From the NCBI RefSeq assembly GCF_029714325.1, contig NZ_CP121666.1, positions 744,001-808,000 of the forward strand: a DNA stretch of 64,000 bases, written 5' to 3'. Shown piece after piece: positions 44,901 through 52,292 of this stretch. This stretch comes from Bradyrhizobium sp. CB1717. GTDB lineage: Bacteria > Pseudomonadota > Alphaproteobacteria > Rhizobiales > Xanthobacteraceae. The notes under the pieces are model-generated. The model was not told the origin of the DNA, did no database searches, and saw only the letters and a list, made by a program, of their open reading frames with translations. How positions within the stretch are numbered: position 1 is the first letter of the stretch; each line of letters starts with the position of its first letter. A program made the position numbers and the translations under genes.

Positions 44901-45334
44901 CCGAAGCCGGCAGCGCGCCCGCGGAGGGCGAGGCTGCGCAATCAGCCGATGGCGAGAAGCGCGGCGAGCGTCATCGTCACGGCGGCGGTCATCGTCGCGA
45001 TGGCGGCAAGGACTTCCGCAAGCCGCGCGAAGGCGGCGAGGGCGGTGAGCGCCGCGACGATCGCAATCGCAGCTTCCAGGGCAAGGACCGCGATAAGGAT
45101 CGCGATCGCAACCGCGACAACAAGAAGTTCGGCGGAGATCGCGACAAGGGCCGCGACAATCGTGGCCGCGACCGCGACAAGGGCCGCGATCGTCGCGACC
45201 GCGAGTCGGGTCCCTCGCTGCGTCCCTACGCCTCGAGCGCGAACCCGCGCGAGCGCGATCGCCCGATCGATCCCAACTCGCCCTTCGCCAAGCTCGCGGC
45301 GCTGAAAGAGCAGCTGTCCGGTCGGAAGGAGTAA
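41930..45334 (+). CDS. SUV3-like DEAH-type RNA/DNA helicase
   Basis: A 1134-residue superfamily 2 helicase resembling mitochondrial SUV3. Motif I 'VLGPTNTGKTHLAIERML' is near residue 28; the DEAD-equivalent is 'LAVDEVQIASD', followed by 'LLGAATM' (III), and motif VI is 'QIAGRAGRATRNGTFGTTG'. After the core (to about 750) a tail rich in Ala/Glu then in His/Arg/Asp repeats ('DRDKGRDNRGRDRDKGRDRR' type) reaches the end, probably disordered and RNA-binding. It starts ATG 41930. The tail probably varies between strains. It is followed by an S4-domain gene, an RNA-related pair. Confidence 0.88.
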   Translation: MAFSPSPFASERALHDRVPGAGVTAVLGPTNTGKTHLAIERMLAHPSGVIGLPLRLLAREVYNKIAARVGSDAVALVTGEEKIKPKNPRYWVSTVEAMPRDLDVSFLAVDEVQIASDLERGHVFTDRILNRRGRDETLLLGAATMRPIIERLLPGVSMITRPRLSTLEFAGDRKITRQPRRTAIVAFSADEVYAIAELIRRQHGGAAVVLGSLSPRTRNAQVAMFQNGDVDYLVATDAVGMGLNLDVDHVAFASDRKFDGYQFRRLTPSEFAQIAGRAGRATRNGTFGTTGRCAPFEPELVNALQNHTFDAVKMLQWRNSKLDFSSLGALQVSLNLAPGHEALTRAPIAEDMRVLDHAARDVEVRDIAHGKAAVERLWEACQVPDYRKLSPAAHAELVTTLYGFLMRKGCIPDAWFAAQVEQADRIDGDIDTLSARIAQIRTWTFVANRPDWLKDPERWQGVTREVENKLSDALHERLTERFVDRRTSVLMRRLRENTSLNTEIGKTGEVIVEGHVIGRLDGFTFAPDAAEAGSDAKALQAAAQAVLAGEINTRAEKLGNAPDDQFVLTSEGIIRWTGDAVARLSAAEDALHPRIRIISDERLTGGPREKVQARLDLWVKTHIEKLLGPMFELSKAEDVTGIARGIAYQLVEALGVLERPRIANELKDLDQPSRATLRKYGVRFGAYHIYFPGLLKPAARALAALLWALKQDNVDLSSLSGAQHLASSGRTSFPVDKALPRDAYRVLGYKQAGERAVRVDILERLADLIRPALAWRENSAGEKPAGAFDGRSFVVTQAMTSLTGSAGEDFASVLRALGYRMEKRPPRPVKPAAPAAETVAAEMPPAEGSADTSTETAAEAVADLPEEAAVSAEAVTVEDAPGMEQHDEPAHEEPALEASPEAPVTPEDAPGIAPPAEEAAAPVDAAPAEIVATEAAASPDAAAPVEAAATPAEPELIEVWRPGGRHEDRKPRHERHRHQRHHNQPRPQAGAEAGSAPAEGEAAQSADGEKRGERHRHGGGHRRDGGKDFRKPREGGEGGERRDDRNRSFQGKDRDKDRDRNRDNKKFGGDRDKGRDNRGRDRDKGRDRRDRESGPSLRPYASSANPRERDRPIDPNSPFAKLAALKEQLSGRKE

Positions 45335-45338
45335 GCCC

Positions 45339-45617
45339 ACGACCACCGAGCGGCAGCGCCTCGACAAATGGCTGTGGCACGCGCGGGTGGTGAAAGCGCG
45401 CACCTCCGCGGCCGAGTTGGTCGAGTCCGGCCATGTCCGCGTCAACGGCACCCGTGAGAAATCGCCCGGCCATGCGATCAAGATCGGTGACGTGATCACG
45501 GTGGCACTCGATCGCACCGTGCGCGTGCTGAAGGTGACGGACTTCAACGAGCGCCGCGGCGATGCTGCCTCGGCGCGCGCGCTCTACGAGGAGCTGAGTG
45601 AAGCGAAACGCAATTAA
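45339..45617 (+). CDS. S4 domain RNA-binding protein (Hsp15-like) with apparent ACG start
   Basis: A 92-residue protein if started at ACG 45339. The frame gives 'TERQRLDKWLWHARVVKART', the full N-terminal S4 helix, then 'ELVESGHVRVNGTR' and 'KIGDVITVALDRTVRVL'. No ATG/GTG/TTG lies in frame between the stop at 45303 and GTG 45387, and that GTG would remove the S4 helix. AAGGAG lies 8-13 bases before ACG, at the ideal distance. Either ACG is used as a rare start or an ATG has mutated. Such proteins bind stalled 50S-peptidyl-tRNA or rRNA. It starts 5 bases after the helicase stop. Confidence 0.75.
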   Translation, partial: TTTERQRLDKWLWHARVVKARTSAAELVESGHVRVNGTREKSPGHAIKIGDVITVALDRTVRVLKVTDFNERRGDAASARALYEELSEAKRN

Positions 45618-45749
45618 TTGCGCTTCGAATTCATTTCTTGGTCGATCAAACACACAAAGCCGTCATGATCGGCCTTTCCCGACCTTGCGGCGCCGGGCCA
45701 TCCGCGCTACGCAAGCCGCGACTTCTAAAAGAGCTTTTCGGAGCGTTGG

Positions 45750-46088
45750 ATGACTTACGTCGTCACTGAAAACTGCATCAAGTGCAAGTACACCGACTGC
45801 GTCGAGGTCTGCCCGGTCGATTGCTTCTACGAGGGTGACAACATGCTCGTCATCCATCCCGATGAGTGTATCGATTGCGGCGTGTGCGAGCCGGAATGCC
45901 CCGCCGACGCCATCAAGCCGGACACGGAACCGGGCCTGGAAAAGTGGCTCCAGGTCAACGCTGACTACGCCAAAAGCTGGCCGAACATCACCCAGAAGAA
46001 AGAATCACCCGCCGACGCGAAGGAATTCGACGGCATGGAAGGCAAGTTCGAGAAATATTTTTCTCCGAACCCCGGCTCCGGAGACTAA
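45750..46088 (+). CDS. fdxA: Seven-iron ferredoxin FdxA
   Basis: A 112-residue FdxA: '[20 protein letters not shown]' then CPVDCFYEG and '[18 protein letters not shown]', the Cys pattern for one [3Fe-4S] and one [4Fe-4S] cluster, and the C-terminal extension of the Azotobacter FdI type. A GGAGCG ribosome site precedes the ATG. It serves electron transfer in the cytoplasm. A weak AAAAGAGCTTTT hairpin lies in its leader. Confidence 0.95.
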   Translation: MTYVVTENCIKCKYTDCVEVCPVDCFYEGDNMLVIHPDECIDCGVCEPECPADAIKPDTEPGLEKWLQVNADYAKSWPNITQKKESPADAKEFDGMEGKFEKYFSPNPGSGD

Positions 46089-46156
46089 TCCAGGCTCAAA
46101 CTTAACCCTAATACCTTCGTTGCGGCCGAAAACCAGCCCTCAAGACCCCTAAATCA

Positions 46157-46184
46157 TTGATTTTTGCGGGAAATGTGCTATATT
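46157..46184 (+). promoter_or_regulatory. Sigma-70-type promoter of carD
   Basis: TTGATT (46157-46162), 16 bases, TATATT (46179-46184). This would start transcription near 46191, which rules out the in-frame start at 46164 and favours downstream starts for carD. Confidence 0.6.
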
Positions 46185-46283
46185 GGGCACATTAAGCCGA
46201 ACCCTCGTCAGCCCAGTTGGCCCCGCCGGGTTCCCGTGAAACCAAATGTCGAACAGGGGCGTGGCAGTTTCCGCGCGCAGGCT

Positions 46284-47219
46284 GTGTCACAGAAAACGCG
46301 TAAAAAGAGTACTTCAGCGAGGGCTTCCCATAAGGAGGCCAAAAAAGTCGCCGCGGCCAGCCGTAGCGCATCCAAAGGTCGGACCGCGACGAAGGCGCCG
46401 GCTGCAAAGTCCTCGAAGAACAAAAGAAGCGCAATGCCTAACAAGACTGCCAAGCCGGCCGCGAAAGCGACCGTTTCCAAGCCTGTTGCTGCCAAGGCTC
46501 CCGCTGCCAAGCCCGCGCCGAAGGCCCCTGTTGCTGCTGCTCCTGCCAAGGCTCCCGTTGCTGCCAAGCCGGCCGCAAAGCCCGCTGCTGCGCCGAAGGT
46601 CGAGGAAAAGAAGGTCGTGACCCAGCGTCAGGGCTTCAAGGCCAACGAATTCGTCGTCTATCCCGCTCACGGCGTCGGCCAGATCCTGGCCATCGAGGAG
46701 CAGGAGATCGCCGGCGCGAAGCTCGAGCTGTTCGTCATCAACTTCATCAAGGACAAGATGACGCTGCGCGTTCCGACCGCCAAGGTCGCCAACGTCGGCA
46801 TGCGCAAGCTGTCCGAGCCCGCGCTGGTCAAGAAGGCGCTGGAGACGCTGAAGGGCCGCGCCCGCGTCAAGCGCACCATGTGGTCGCGCCGCGCCCAGGA
46901 GTACGAAGCGAAGATCAATTCGGGCGACATCGTCGCGATCGCGGAAGTCGTGCGCGACCTCTATCGCTCGGAATCGCAGCCCGAGCAGTCCTACAGCGAA
47001 CGCCAGCTCTATGAAGCGGCGCTCGACCGTCTGTCCCGCGAGATCGCGGTGGTGCAGCACTCGACCGAGACCGAAGCGGTCAAGGAGATCGAGGCCCAGC
47101 TCGCCAAGAGCCCGCGCCGCAACGCCAAGGCTGAGGCCGCCGAGGGCGAGGCGGATGCCGAGGGCGATGCCGACGATACCGATGGCGACGACACCACCGT
47201 CGCCGACGAGGCTGCGTAA
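46284..47219 (+). CDS. carD: CarD family transcription regulator with Lys/Ala-rich N-terminal tail
   Basis: The CarD/TRCF RNA-polymerase-interacting domain begins 'FKANEFVVYPAHGVGQILAI' and covers about 160 residues, ending with helical 'YSERQLYEAALDRLSREIAV'. CarD binds RNA polymerase beta and stabilises open promoter complexes, mainly at rRNA promoters. Before it is a tail of Lys, Ala and Pro repeats like histone H1 ('KPAAKATVSKPVAAKAPAAK'). The start is uncertain: GTG 46284 keeps a Lys/Ser-rich extension, ATG 46434 (MPNKTAKPAA) gives 261 residues. The acidic C-terminus ends at 47219, followed by a terminator. Confidence 0.87.
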   Translation: MSQKTRKKSTSARASHKEAKKVAAASRSASKGRTATKAPAAKSSKNKRSAMPNKTAKPAAKATVSKPVAAKAPAAKPAPKAPVAAAPAKAPVAAKPAAKPAAAPKVEEKKVVTQRQGFKANEFVVYPAHGVGQILAIEEQEIAGAKLELFVINFIKDKMTLRVPTAKVANVGMRKLSEPALVKKALETLKGRARVKRTMWSRRAQEYEAKINSGDIVAIAEVVRDLYRSESQPEQSYSERQLYEAALDRLSREIAVVQHSTETEAVKEIEAQLAKSPRRNAKAEAAEGEADAEGDADDTDGDDTTVADEAA

Positions 47220-47244
47220 GCGCCCCCGTCGATTGCAAGAGATC

Positions 47245-47277
47245 AAAAGCCCGGCCGCTCGGCCGGGCTTTTTGTTT
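47245..47277 (+). terminator. Rho-independent terminator of carD
   Basis: AAAAGCCCGGCC, loop GCTC, GGCCGGGCTTTT is a perfect 12-bp stem followed by TGTTTG. It begins 25 bases after the carD stop. Confidence 0.93.
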
Positions 47278-47321
47278 GCGAGCGATACCTGTCGTCGTTC
47301 GGCATGTTGTCCCGGCGAGGA

Positions 47322-47693
47322 TCAAATCCGGGGCGGGCTTGGTGACGAACCGACAGGGGGCTCCCGGCCTTCTCTGCCGGCCAATGGCTCAACTGTCGAC
47401 CACCAGTCACCTAATGCGTCGATCAACGGCACGAGCGTGTGACCGGCCGCGGTCAGGTCATACTCGACCCGCAGCGGATATCCGTCGAATTCGGTGCGGG
47501 TCACGATACCGGCATCCTCCAGCTTGCGAAGCTCGAGGGCGAGCATCCTGTGCGAGATGGCGGGATTGTCTCGGCGCAGGTCGCTGAAGCGCTTGGTGCC
47601 CTGCTTCAAATAGTAGATCAAAAGCGTTGGCCAGCGACCGCTCAGAATCTGCATCACCTCCTCGATGGGACATCTCGAAACGAGATCTTTCAT
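47322..47693 (-). CDS. HxlR family transcriptional regulator
   Basis: A 123-residue winged-helix regulator. 'CPIEEVMQILSGRWPTLLIY' opens the HxlR domain with its Cys, followed by 'GTKRFSDLRRDNPAISHRML' and the wing 'YPLRVEYDLTAAGHTLVPLI'. ATG 47693 is preceded by GGGAG; longer starts run into the operator. HxlR proteins sense aldehydes or electrophiles, some through the N-terminal Cys. It is divergent from a glutathione S-transferase-like gene. Confidence 0.9.
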   Translation of the reverse strand: MKDLVSRCPIEEVMQILSGRWPTLLIYYLKQGTKRFSDLRRDNPAISHRMLALELRKLEDAGIVTRTEFDGYPLRVEYDLTAAGHTLVPLIDALGDWWSTVEPLAGREGREPPVGSSPSPPRI

Positions 47694-47798
47694 CGGCGAC
47701 TCCCGGTTACAAAAAAGTTCGTAATTTACTTGATGCAGCGAGTGACTAAAGGTCCGGCATCGCTGCGCAGCGTGATCGTCAGAAATCACGGAGAATGG

Positions 47799-48506
47799 AT
47801 GATGGACCCAATTCTAATCTACGGCTTCCCGATGGGAAGCTCCATGGGGCTCGTTGCGGCTCTCGAATGGCTGGGCAAGCCATATCGGCTCTGTCGGGTC
47901 GATATGTTGGGTGAAATGCGGAGCCCGTCATATGCCCGCATCAATCCGCGACATGAGACGCCCGCGTTCATTACGGATGAAGGCGCGGTGCTGACCGAAA
48001 CCATGGCGATTGCCGCCTGGCTCGAAGCCAGGGACGTCGAACGGCGCATCAGCTTCGATCCGCAGTTGCCGCAAGCCGATCGAATGCATCAGCTCATGGC
48101 GTTCGTGAATACCGGCTTTACCGGCGCCTTCGCTCCGATATGGGCCGCAATGGAAGGGGAAGCGATGGAGCCGGCAACGAAGTCCGCCTTGCGCGAGTTT
48201 GGCAGAAAGAAGGTGATTGAGCGCCACGACAAGCTCGAAGGGATGGTCGAAGCGGGGGCATTCCTGCTCGGCGACAGGCCGACGCTGGCCGATGCGCTGC
48301 TGGCAGGCGTGGCGCGCTGGCTCGACTTCCACGCCGTGGCGGAGCGGAGCCGCTGGCCAAAACTGGCGGCGCTGCGAGAACGCCTCGAGGCTGACCCTGC
48401 CGTCGTCTACGCGACTGCCCTGGAGAACGGAGATACCTATCCGGGAGCAGGATTCTGCGCAGGTCATATTGCGCCCGCCGACGTCATTGCGCGGTTCGGC
48501 AAGTAA
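47799..48506 (+). CDS. Glutathione S-transferase family protein
   Basis: A 235-residue GST. The N-terminal thioredoxin-like half has 'ILIYGFPMGSSMGLVAALEW' and 'NPRHETPAFITDEGAVLTET' with the cis-Pro; the C-terminal helical half has 'GAFLLGDRPTLADALLAGVA'. ATG ATG at 47799 follows GGAGA. It is divergent from the HxlR regulator and probably its target, a detoxification pair. The 105-base gap has AT-rich symmetric parts (GTAATTTAC near 47721). Confidence 0.9.
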   Translation: MMDPILIYGFPMGSSMGLVAALEWLGKPYRLCRVDMLGEMRSPSYARINPRHETPAFITDEGAVLTETMAIAAWLEARDVERRISFDPQLPQADRMHQLMAFVNTGFTGAFAPIWAAMEGEAMEPATKSALREFGRKKVIERHDKLEGMVEAGAFLLGDRPTLADALLAGVARWLDFHAVAERSRWPKLAALRERLEADPAVVYATALENGDTYPGAGFCAGHIAPADVIARFGK

Positions 48507-48522
48507 GCGTCACGCGAGCAGC

Positions 48523-48547
48523 AGGAGGGGCGCTATTCGCCCCTCCT
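48523..48547. terminator. Bidirectional hairpin between convergent GST and regA genes
   Basis: AGGAGGGGCG (48523-48532), loop CTATT, CGCCCCTCCT (48538-48547) is a perfect 10-bp stem that reaches into the regA stop codon at 48546-48548. It probably ends both transcripts. Confidence 0.65.
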
Positions 48548-49079
48548 ACTTCACCGGTCGCTTCTCAAGCTTCCTTGCCAGCGTCCTGCGATGCATCCCC
48601 AATCGTCGCGCCGCTTCAGAAATGTTGAAATCCGTCTCGATCAGCGTCTGGTGGATGCGCTCCCATTCCAGGGTCTTGATCGAGGTCGGCCGCGCATCGA
48701 GCGCGACCTCGGCGTTGCCTTCGGCCTTGTGGAAGGCGGCCTCGATGTCGTCGGTGTTCGACGGCTTTGCGAGATAGTGGCAGGCCCCCAACTTGATCGC
48801 TTCGACGGCGGTGGAGATGCTGGCAAAACCGGTCAGCACCACGATCAGCATGTCCTCGTCATGCGTGTGCAGCAGCTCGACGCAGGCGAGCCCCGAGGCA
48901 CCGCCGAGCTTGAGGTCGACAACGGCATGGCCGAAGGTGCGCTCCTCCAGCACCTTGCGCACCTCGTCGATCGAGGCGGCGATCACGACCTCGTAGCCGC
49001 GGCGCTCGAACGAGCGCTTCAGCGTGCGCGCAAAGCCAGAATCGTCCTCGACGACGATGAGCGAACGGTCAGGCGTCAA
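48546..49079 (-). CDS. regA: Response regulator RegA/ActR/RegR family
   Basis: A 177-residue regulator. The receiver has 'LIVVEDDSGFARTLKRSF', phospho-acceptor Asp55 in 'HAVVDLKLGG', Thr in 'VVLTGFASI' and Lys in 'HYLAKPSN'. The output is a short Fis-type HTH, 'HQTLIETDFNISEAARRLGM' then 'HRRTLARKL', the family hallmark. In this group RegA homologues (RegR, ActR, PrrA) control respiration, CO2 and N2 fixation according to redox. It overlaps the kinase by 11 bases and is the last gene of the unit. Confidence 0.93.
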   Translation of the reverse strand: MTPDRSLIVVEDDSGFARTLKRSFERRGYEVVIAASIDEVRKVLEERTFGHAVVDLKLGGASGLACVELLHTHDEDMLIVVLTGFASISTAVEAIKLGACHYLAKPSNTDDIEAAFHKAEGNAEVALDARPTSIKTLEWERIHQTLIETDFNISEAARRLGMHRRTLARKLEKRPVK

Positions 49080-50469
49080 AGCTGCCTCCGATCGCGAGCG
49101 TTGCGAGCGGCAGCGTCAGGCGCACCGTGGCGCCGCGCTTCCTGTGGTTCTCGGCGGTCACGCTGCCGCCCAGCTTGCGCACCACATTCACCACCAGGAA
49201 CAGGCCGAGCCCGCCGCCAGCGCGGCCCTTGCTCGAGTGGTAGGGCTTTCCGAGCTGCGCCAGCATCTCCGGCGCAAAGCCCGGACCGCGGTCGGAGATC
49301 GACAGCACGAGATTGTCGCCCTCGCGCTCGGCCACAAGCTCGACCCAGTCGCGCGAGACTTCGTATGCGTTGTCGAGCACGTTGAAGATGACCTGCTTCA
49401 GCGCGACGTCGGAGACGATGGCGACGTCCTCGCCAAACGTGTTGACGAAATAGAGCGTGCGCGCCGAACGGGCGTCGCGCCATTCGTCGACCAGCGCGGT
49501 GACGAACGCCGTCACCGTCGTCGGCGAGGAGCCTTCGCCGCGGGCCTCGCCCGCCGATACCAGGATGCCTGTCACGATCGACTTGCAGCGCTGCAGCGAG
49601 GTCTCCATCTCCGCGAGGTCCTCGGCGAGCTCCTGCTTGGCGGCAAGATCTGGCATGCGGCGCCAGTCGCTCAGGATGACCGAGAGCGAGGCCAGCGGCG
49701 TGCCGAGCTCGTGGGCCGCGCCGGAGGCCAAGAGACCCATGCGGACGATGTGATCTTGCTCGGCGGCATGCTGGCGCAGCGCCGCCAGATGCGCGTCGCG
49801 CTCGCGCAGGTTCCTGTTGATGCGGGTCACGAACACGACGAGCAGCACGGCATTGAGCATGAAGCCGAGCAGCATGCCTGTGACGGTGAGGCTGTAGGTC
49901 TCGCTGATCGGGTTCGGCGGCAGCTCGAGCGGTCGATACGCCAGCGTCAACCAGACGAAGCACGCGCAGGTCAGCGCCACCAGCGACCAGGTCGATCGCG
50001 CGTCGAGCAGTACGGCGGCCAGCGTCACCTGGAGCAGGAACAGCGAGGTGAAGGGGTTAGTTGCGCCGCCGCTGAGGTAGAGCTGCGCGGTCAGCGCGGC
50101 GACGTCGAGCATCAAGGCGACCAGCAGCTCGTTGCTGGAGATCGCGGCGCGATGGCGCACCCAGACCAGGCTCGAGACGTTGAGCAGCACCAGCGCGCCG
50201 ATCACCGCACCCATTCGCTCCAGCGGCAGCGGGATGCCGAGCCAGAAATGCACGCCGCCGATGGTCACGATCTGGCCCACCACCGCGGTCCAGCGCAGCT
50301 GGATCAGCAGCGCCATGTTCTTGCGGTTGGTCTCGTCGTCGGTGGGCGCAGCGCCGATCAGCTCGCTGCGCGTATCCGCCTGCGATTGCAGTGTGACGGC
50401 CAGTCCCCCGCTTTGGGCGAGCGTCTGTGTTTTTCCGTCGTCAGGCCTGTTCGACGATCGTTCCAGCAT
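49069..50469 (-). CDS. regB: Redox-sensing histidine kinase RegB/ActS/RegS family
   Basis: A 466-residue membrane kinase with six or so transmembrane segments (residues 55-215). The quinone-binding heptad 'GGATNPF' is at 134-140; the H-box is 'SGAAHELGTPLASL' (His253) and a nearby Cys (Cys295, 'LQRCKSIV') matches the redox Cys of RegB. The ATPase part has 'FNVLDNAYEVS', 'DRGPGFAP' and 'GGGLGLFLVVNV'. ATG 50469 overlaps the surf1 end by 29 bases. It senses the quinone pool and phosphorylates RegA, here directly linked to a quinol oxidase. Confidence 0.92.
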   Translation of the reverse strand: MLERSSNRPDDGKTQTLAQSGGLAVTLQSQADTRSELIGAAPTDDETNRKNMALLIQLRWTAVVGQIVTIGGVHFWLGIPLPLERMGAVIGALVLLNVSSLVWVRHRAAISSNELLVALMLDVAALTAQLYLSGGATNPFTSLFLLQVTLAAVLLDARSTWSLVALTCACFVWLTLAYRPLELPPNPISETYSLTVTGMLLGFMLNAVLLVVFVTRINRNLRERDAHLAALRQHAAEQDHIVRMGLLASGAAHELGTPLASLSVILSDWRRMPDLAAKQELAEDLAEMETSLQRCKSIVTGILVSAGEARGEGSSPTTVTAFVTALVDEWRDARSARTLYFVNTFGEDVAIVSDVALKQVIFNVLDNAYEVSRDWVELVAEREGDNLVLSISDRGPGFAPEMLAQLGKPYHSSKGRAGGGLGLFLVVNVVRKLGGSVTAENHRKRGATVRLTLPLATLAIGGSFDA

Positions 50470-51289
50470 CTGATCCCGTCCTGCGCGCGGCGGTATCAGG
50501 GCCGCCGGCCGGTTCGTGGACGAAGCGCCCGTGGCGGAACAGCCCGCCGCCGAATGTGACGAACAGTTTACCGGCCAGCATGAAAGCCAGGGCAAACCAC
50601 GTCAGCGCATAGATCAGGTGGTTATTGGGAAAGCGGATCACGGTCAATCCGCCGATGGGCGCGCCGGCGCTTTGTGATCCGACGTCAGCATCGACAAAAA
50701 ACGGTGCGACCTCTTGGAGGCCGCGTGCCGCCGCGATCGCGGCGACGTCCCGCGAGTACCAGCGGTTGTGCTGGGGAACGTTGTTGCGCAGAAAGCCGCC
50801 CTTCGGCTCCGTGATGCGCAACAGGCCGGTGATTTCGACCGGGCCCTCGGGATTACCGGCCTGGCGCGTGGATGCGTCGCGCCGCTCGGTCGGCACGAAG
50901 CCGCGGTTGACCAGAACCAGCATGCCATCGGCGCGCTGAAGCGGCGTCAGCACCCAATAGCCGGGGCCTTCCTCGGTCACGGCCTGAACCAGCGTCTCGC
51001 GGTCATGCAGGAAGCGGCCACGGACACTGACGTGCCTGTATTCGTCGCTTGCGGCGGTGATTGTGGGCCAAGCCGCCGGCGCGGGGATCGGCTGGGCCGG
51101 GGCATGGACGCGCTGCTCGACGCGGTCGATCAGCGCCAGCTTCCAGGCGCGGCGCTCGATCTGCCAGACGCCGAGGGCGATCAGAAGTGCAAAGGCCGTG
51201 AGCGAGAGGACCGTGAGCCACAAGGACAGGCGCGCAGCCTTTCGGGGTGCGCCCATTGCCTCGTTCGTCACGGTCCCGGTATCGCTCAC
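50441..51289 (-). CDS. SURF1 family cytochrome oxidase assembly protein
   Basis: A 282-residue SURF1 protein: two transmembrane helices at the ends, 'LLIALGVWQIERRAWKLALI' in the first and 'NNHLIYALTWFALAFMLAGK' in the last, with 'RGFVPTERRDA' and 'NVPQHNRWYSRDVAAIA' in the periplasmic middle. It helps insert haem a/o into the oxidase subunit I. GTG 51289 overlaps the cyoD stop (GTGA). Part of the cyo unit. Confidence 0.9.
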   Translation of the reverse strand: MSDTGTVTNEAMGAPRKAARLSLWLTVLSLTAFALLIALGVWQIERRAWKLALIDRVEQRVHAPAQPIPAPAAWPTITAASDEYRHVSVRGRFLHDRETLVQAVTEEGPGYWVLTPLQRADGMLVLVNRGFVPTERRDASTRQAGNPEGPVEITGLLRITEPKGGFLRNNVPQHNRWYSRDVAAIAAARGLQEVAPFFVDADVGSQSAGAPIGGLTVIRFPNNHLIYALTWFALAFMLAGKLFVTFGGGLFRHGRFVHEPAGGPDTAARRTGSDAGTIVEQA

Positions 51290-51666
51290 TTCATTCCGCT
51301 CATCTGGTGGATGGGCATCATGTTGCTGTTGAGGTGGCTCATCACCCACAGCGAACCGGACAGCGCGATCACCACCATGACGATGGTGAAGATCAGCGCC
51401 ATCATGGTCCAACCATTCTCGGACTTGGCGTTCATGTGCAGGAAGTAGACCATGTGCACGACGATCTGCACGACCGCGAAGGCCATGATGACAAGCGCGG
51501 TGATCTGCTTGCTCGGCAGCACGCCGCTCATCACCAGCCAGAACGGGATCGCGGTGAGCACGACCGAGAGCACGAAGCCGAGCATGTAGCCCGAGAACGT
51601 GCTGTGGGCGTGGCCGCCGTCGTGGTGATGATCGTGCGCGCCGGCTGCGTGGGTATCGGTGCTCAT
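51286..51666 (-). CDS. cyoD: Cytochrome o ubiquinol oxidase subunit IV
   Basis: A 126-residue subunit with a His-rich N-terminus ('HDHHHDGGHAH') and three transmembrane helices, including 'ALVIMAFAVVQIVVHMVYFL' and 'MMALIFTIVMVVIALSGSLW'. ATG 51666 overlaps cyoC by 4 bases. It stabilises the oxidase complex. Confidence 0.93.
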   Translation of the reverse strand: MSTDTHAAGAHDHHHDGGHAHSTFSGYMLGFVLSVVLTAIPFWLVMSGVLPSKQITALVIMAFAVVQIVVHMVYFLHMNAKSENGWTMMALIFTIVMVVIALSGSLWVMSHLNSNMMPIHQMSGMK

Positions 51667-52292
51667 CGCAGAACTCCCAGGAGATAGACGAAGGTGAAGA
51701 CGCCGATCCAGACCACGTCGAGGAAGTGCCAGAACATCGACAGGCACATCAGGCGGCGGCGGTTGGCCTCGATCAGGCCGAATTTCCCGACCTGCACCAT
51801 CAGTGTCACCAGCCAGATGATGCCGCAGGAGACGTGCAGGCCGTGGGTGCCGACCAGGGTGAAGAAGGCGGACAGGAAGGCGCTGCGCTGAGGGGTGGCG
51901 CCTTCATGGATCATGTGGGCGAACTCGGTGAGCTCGATGCCGATGAAGGCGAGACCGAACAGGCCGGTGATTGCCAGCCACATTTGCGTCTGGGCGACCT
52001 TGTTCTGCTGCATCGTCAGCATGGCAAAGCCATAGGTGATCGACGACAGCAGCAGCATCGAGGTGTTCACCGCGACCAGGTCCAGGTCGAACAGGTCCTT
52101 CGGCGCGGGTCCGGCGGCGTAGTTGCCGCCGAGCACGCCGAAGGTGGCGAACAGCATCGCGAAGATGAGACAGTCGCTCATCAGGTAGATCCAGAAGCCG
52201 AGCGAGGTGCTGTAGCCTTCCGGATGCGGGTGTTCGTCGGCGAGATAGAACAACGGCTCGCCGGTTTGCGAGGGATTGACAGCAACAGTCAT
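51663..52292 (-). CDS. cyoC: Cytochrome o ubiquinol oxidase subunit III
   Basis: A 209-residue membrane subunit with five transmembrane helices: 'STSLGFWIYLMSDCLIFAML', 'ATFGVLGGNYAAGP', 'FFTLVGTHGLHVSCGIIWLV' and 'WHFLDVVWIGVFTFVYLLG'. Directly follows cyoB with no gap. Confidence 0.95.
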   Translation of the reverse strand: MTVAVNPSQTGEPLFYLADEHPHPEGYSTSLGFWIYLMSDCLIFAMLFATFGVLGGNYAAGPAPKDLFDLDLVAVNTSMLLLSSITYGFAMLTMQQNKVAQTQMWLAITGLFGLAFIGIELTEFAHMIHEGATPQRSAFLSAFFTLVGTHGLHVSCGIIWLVTLMVQVGKFGLIEANRRRLMCLSMFWHFLDVVWIGVFTFVYLLGVLR

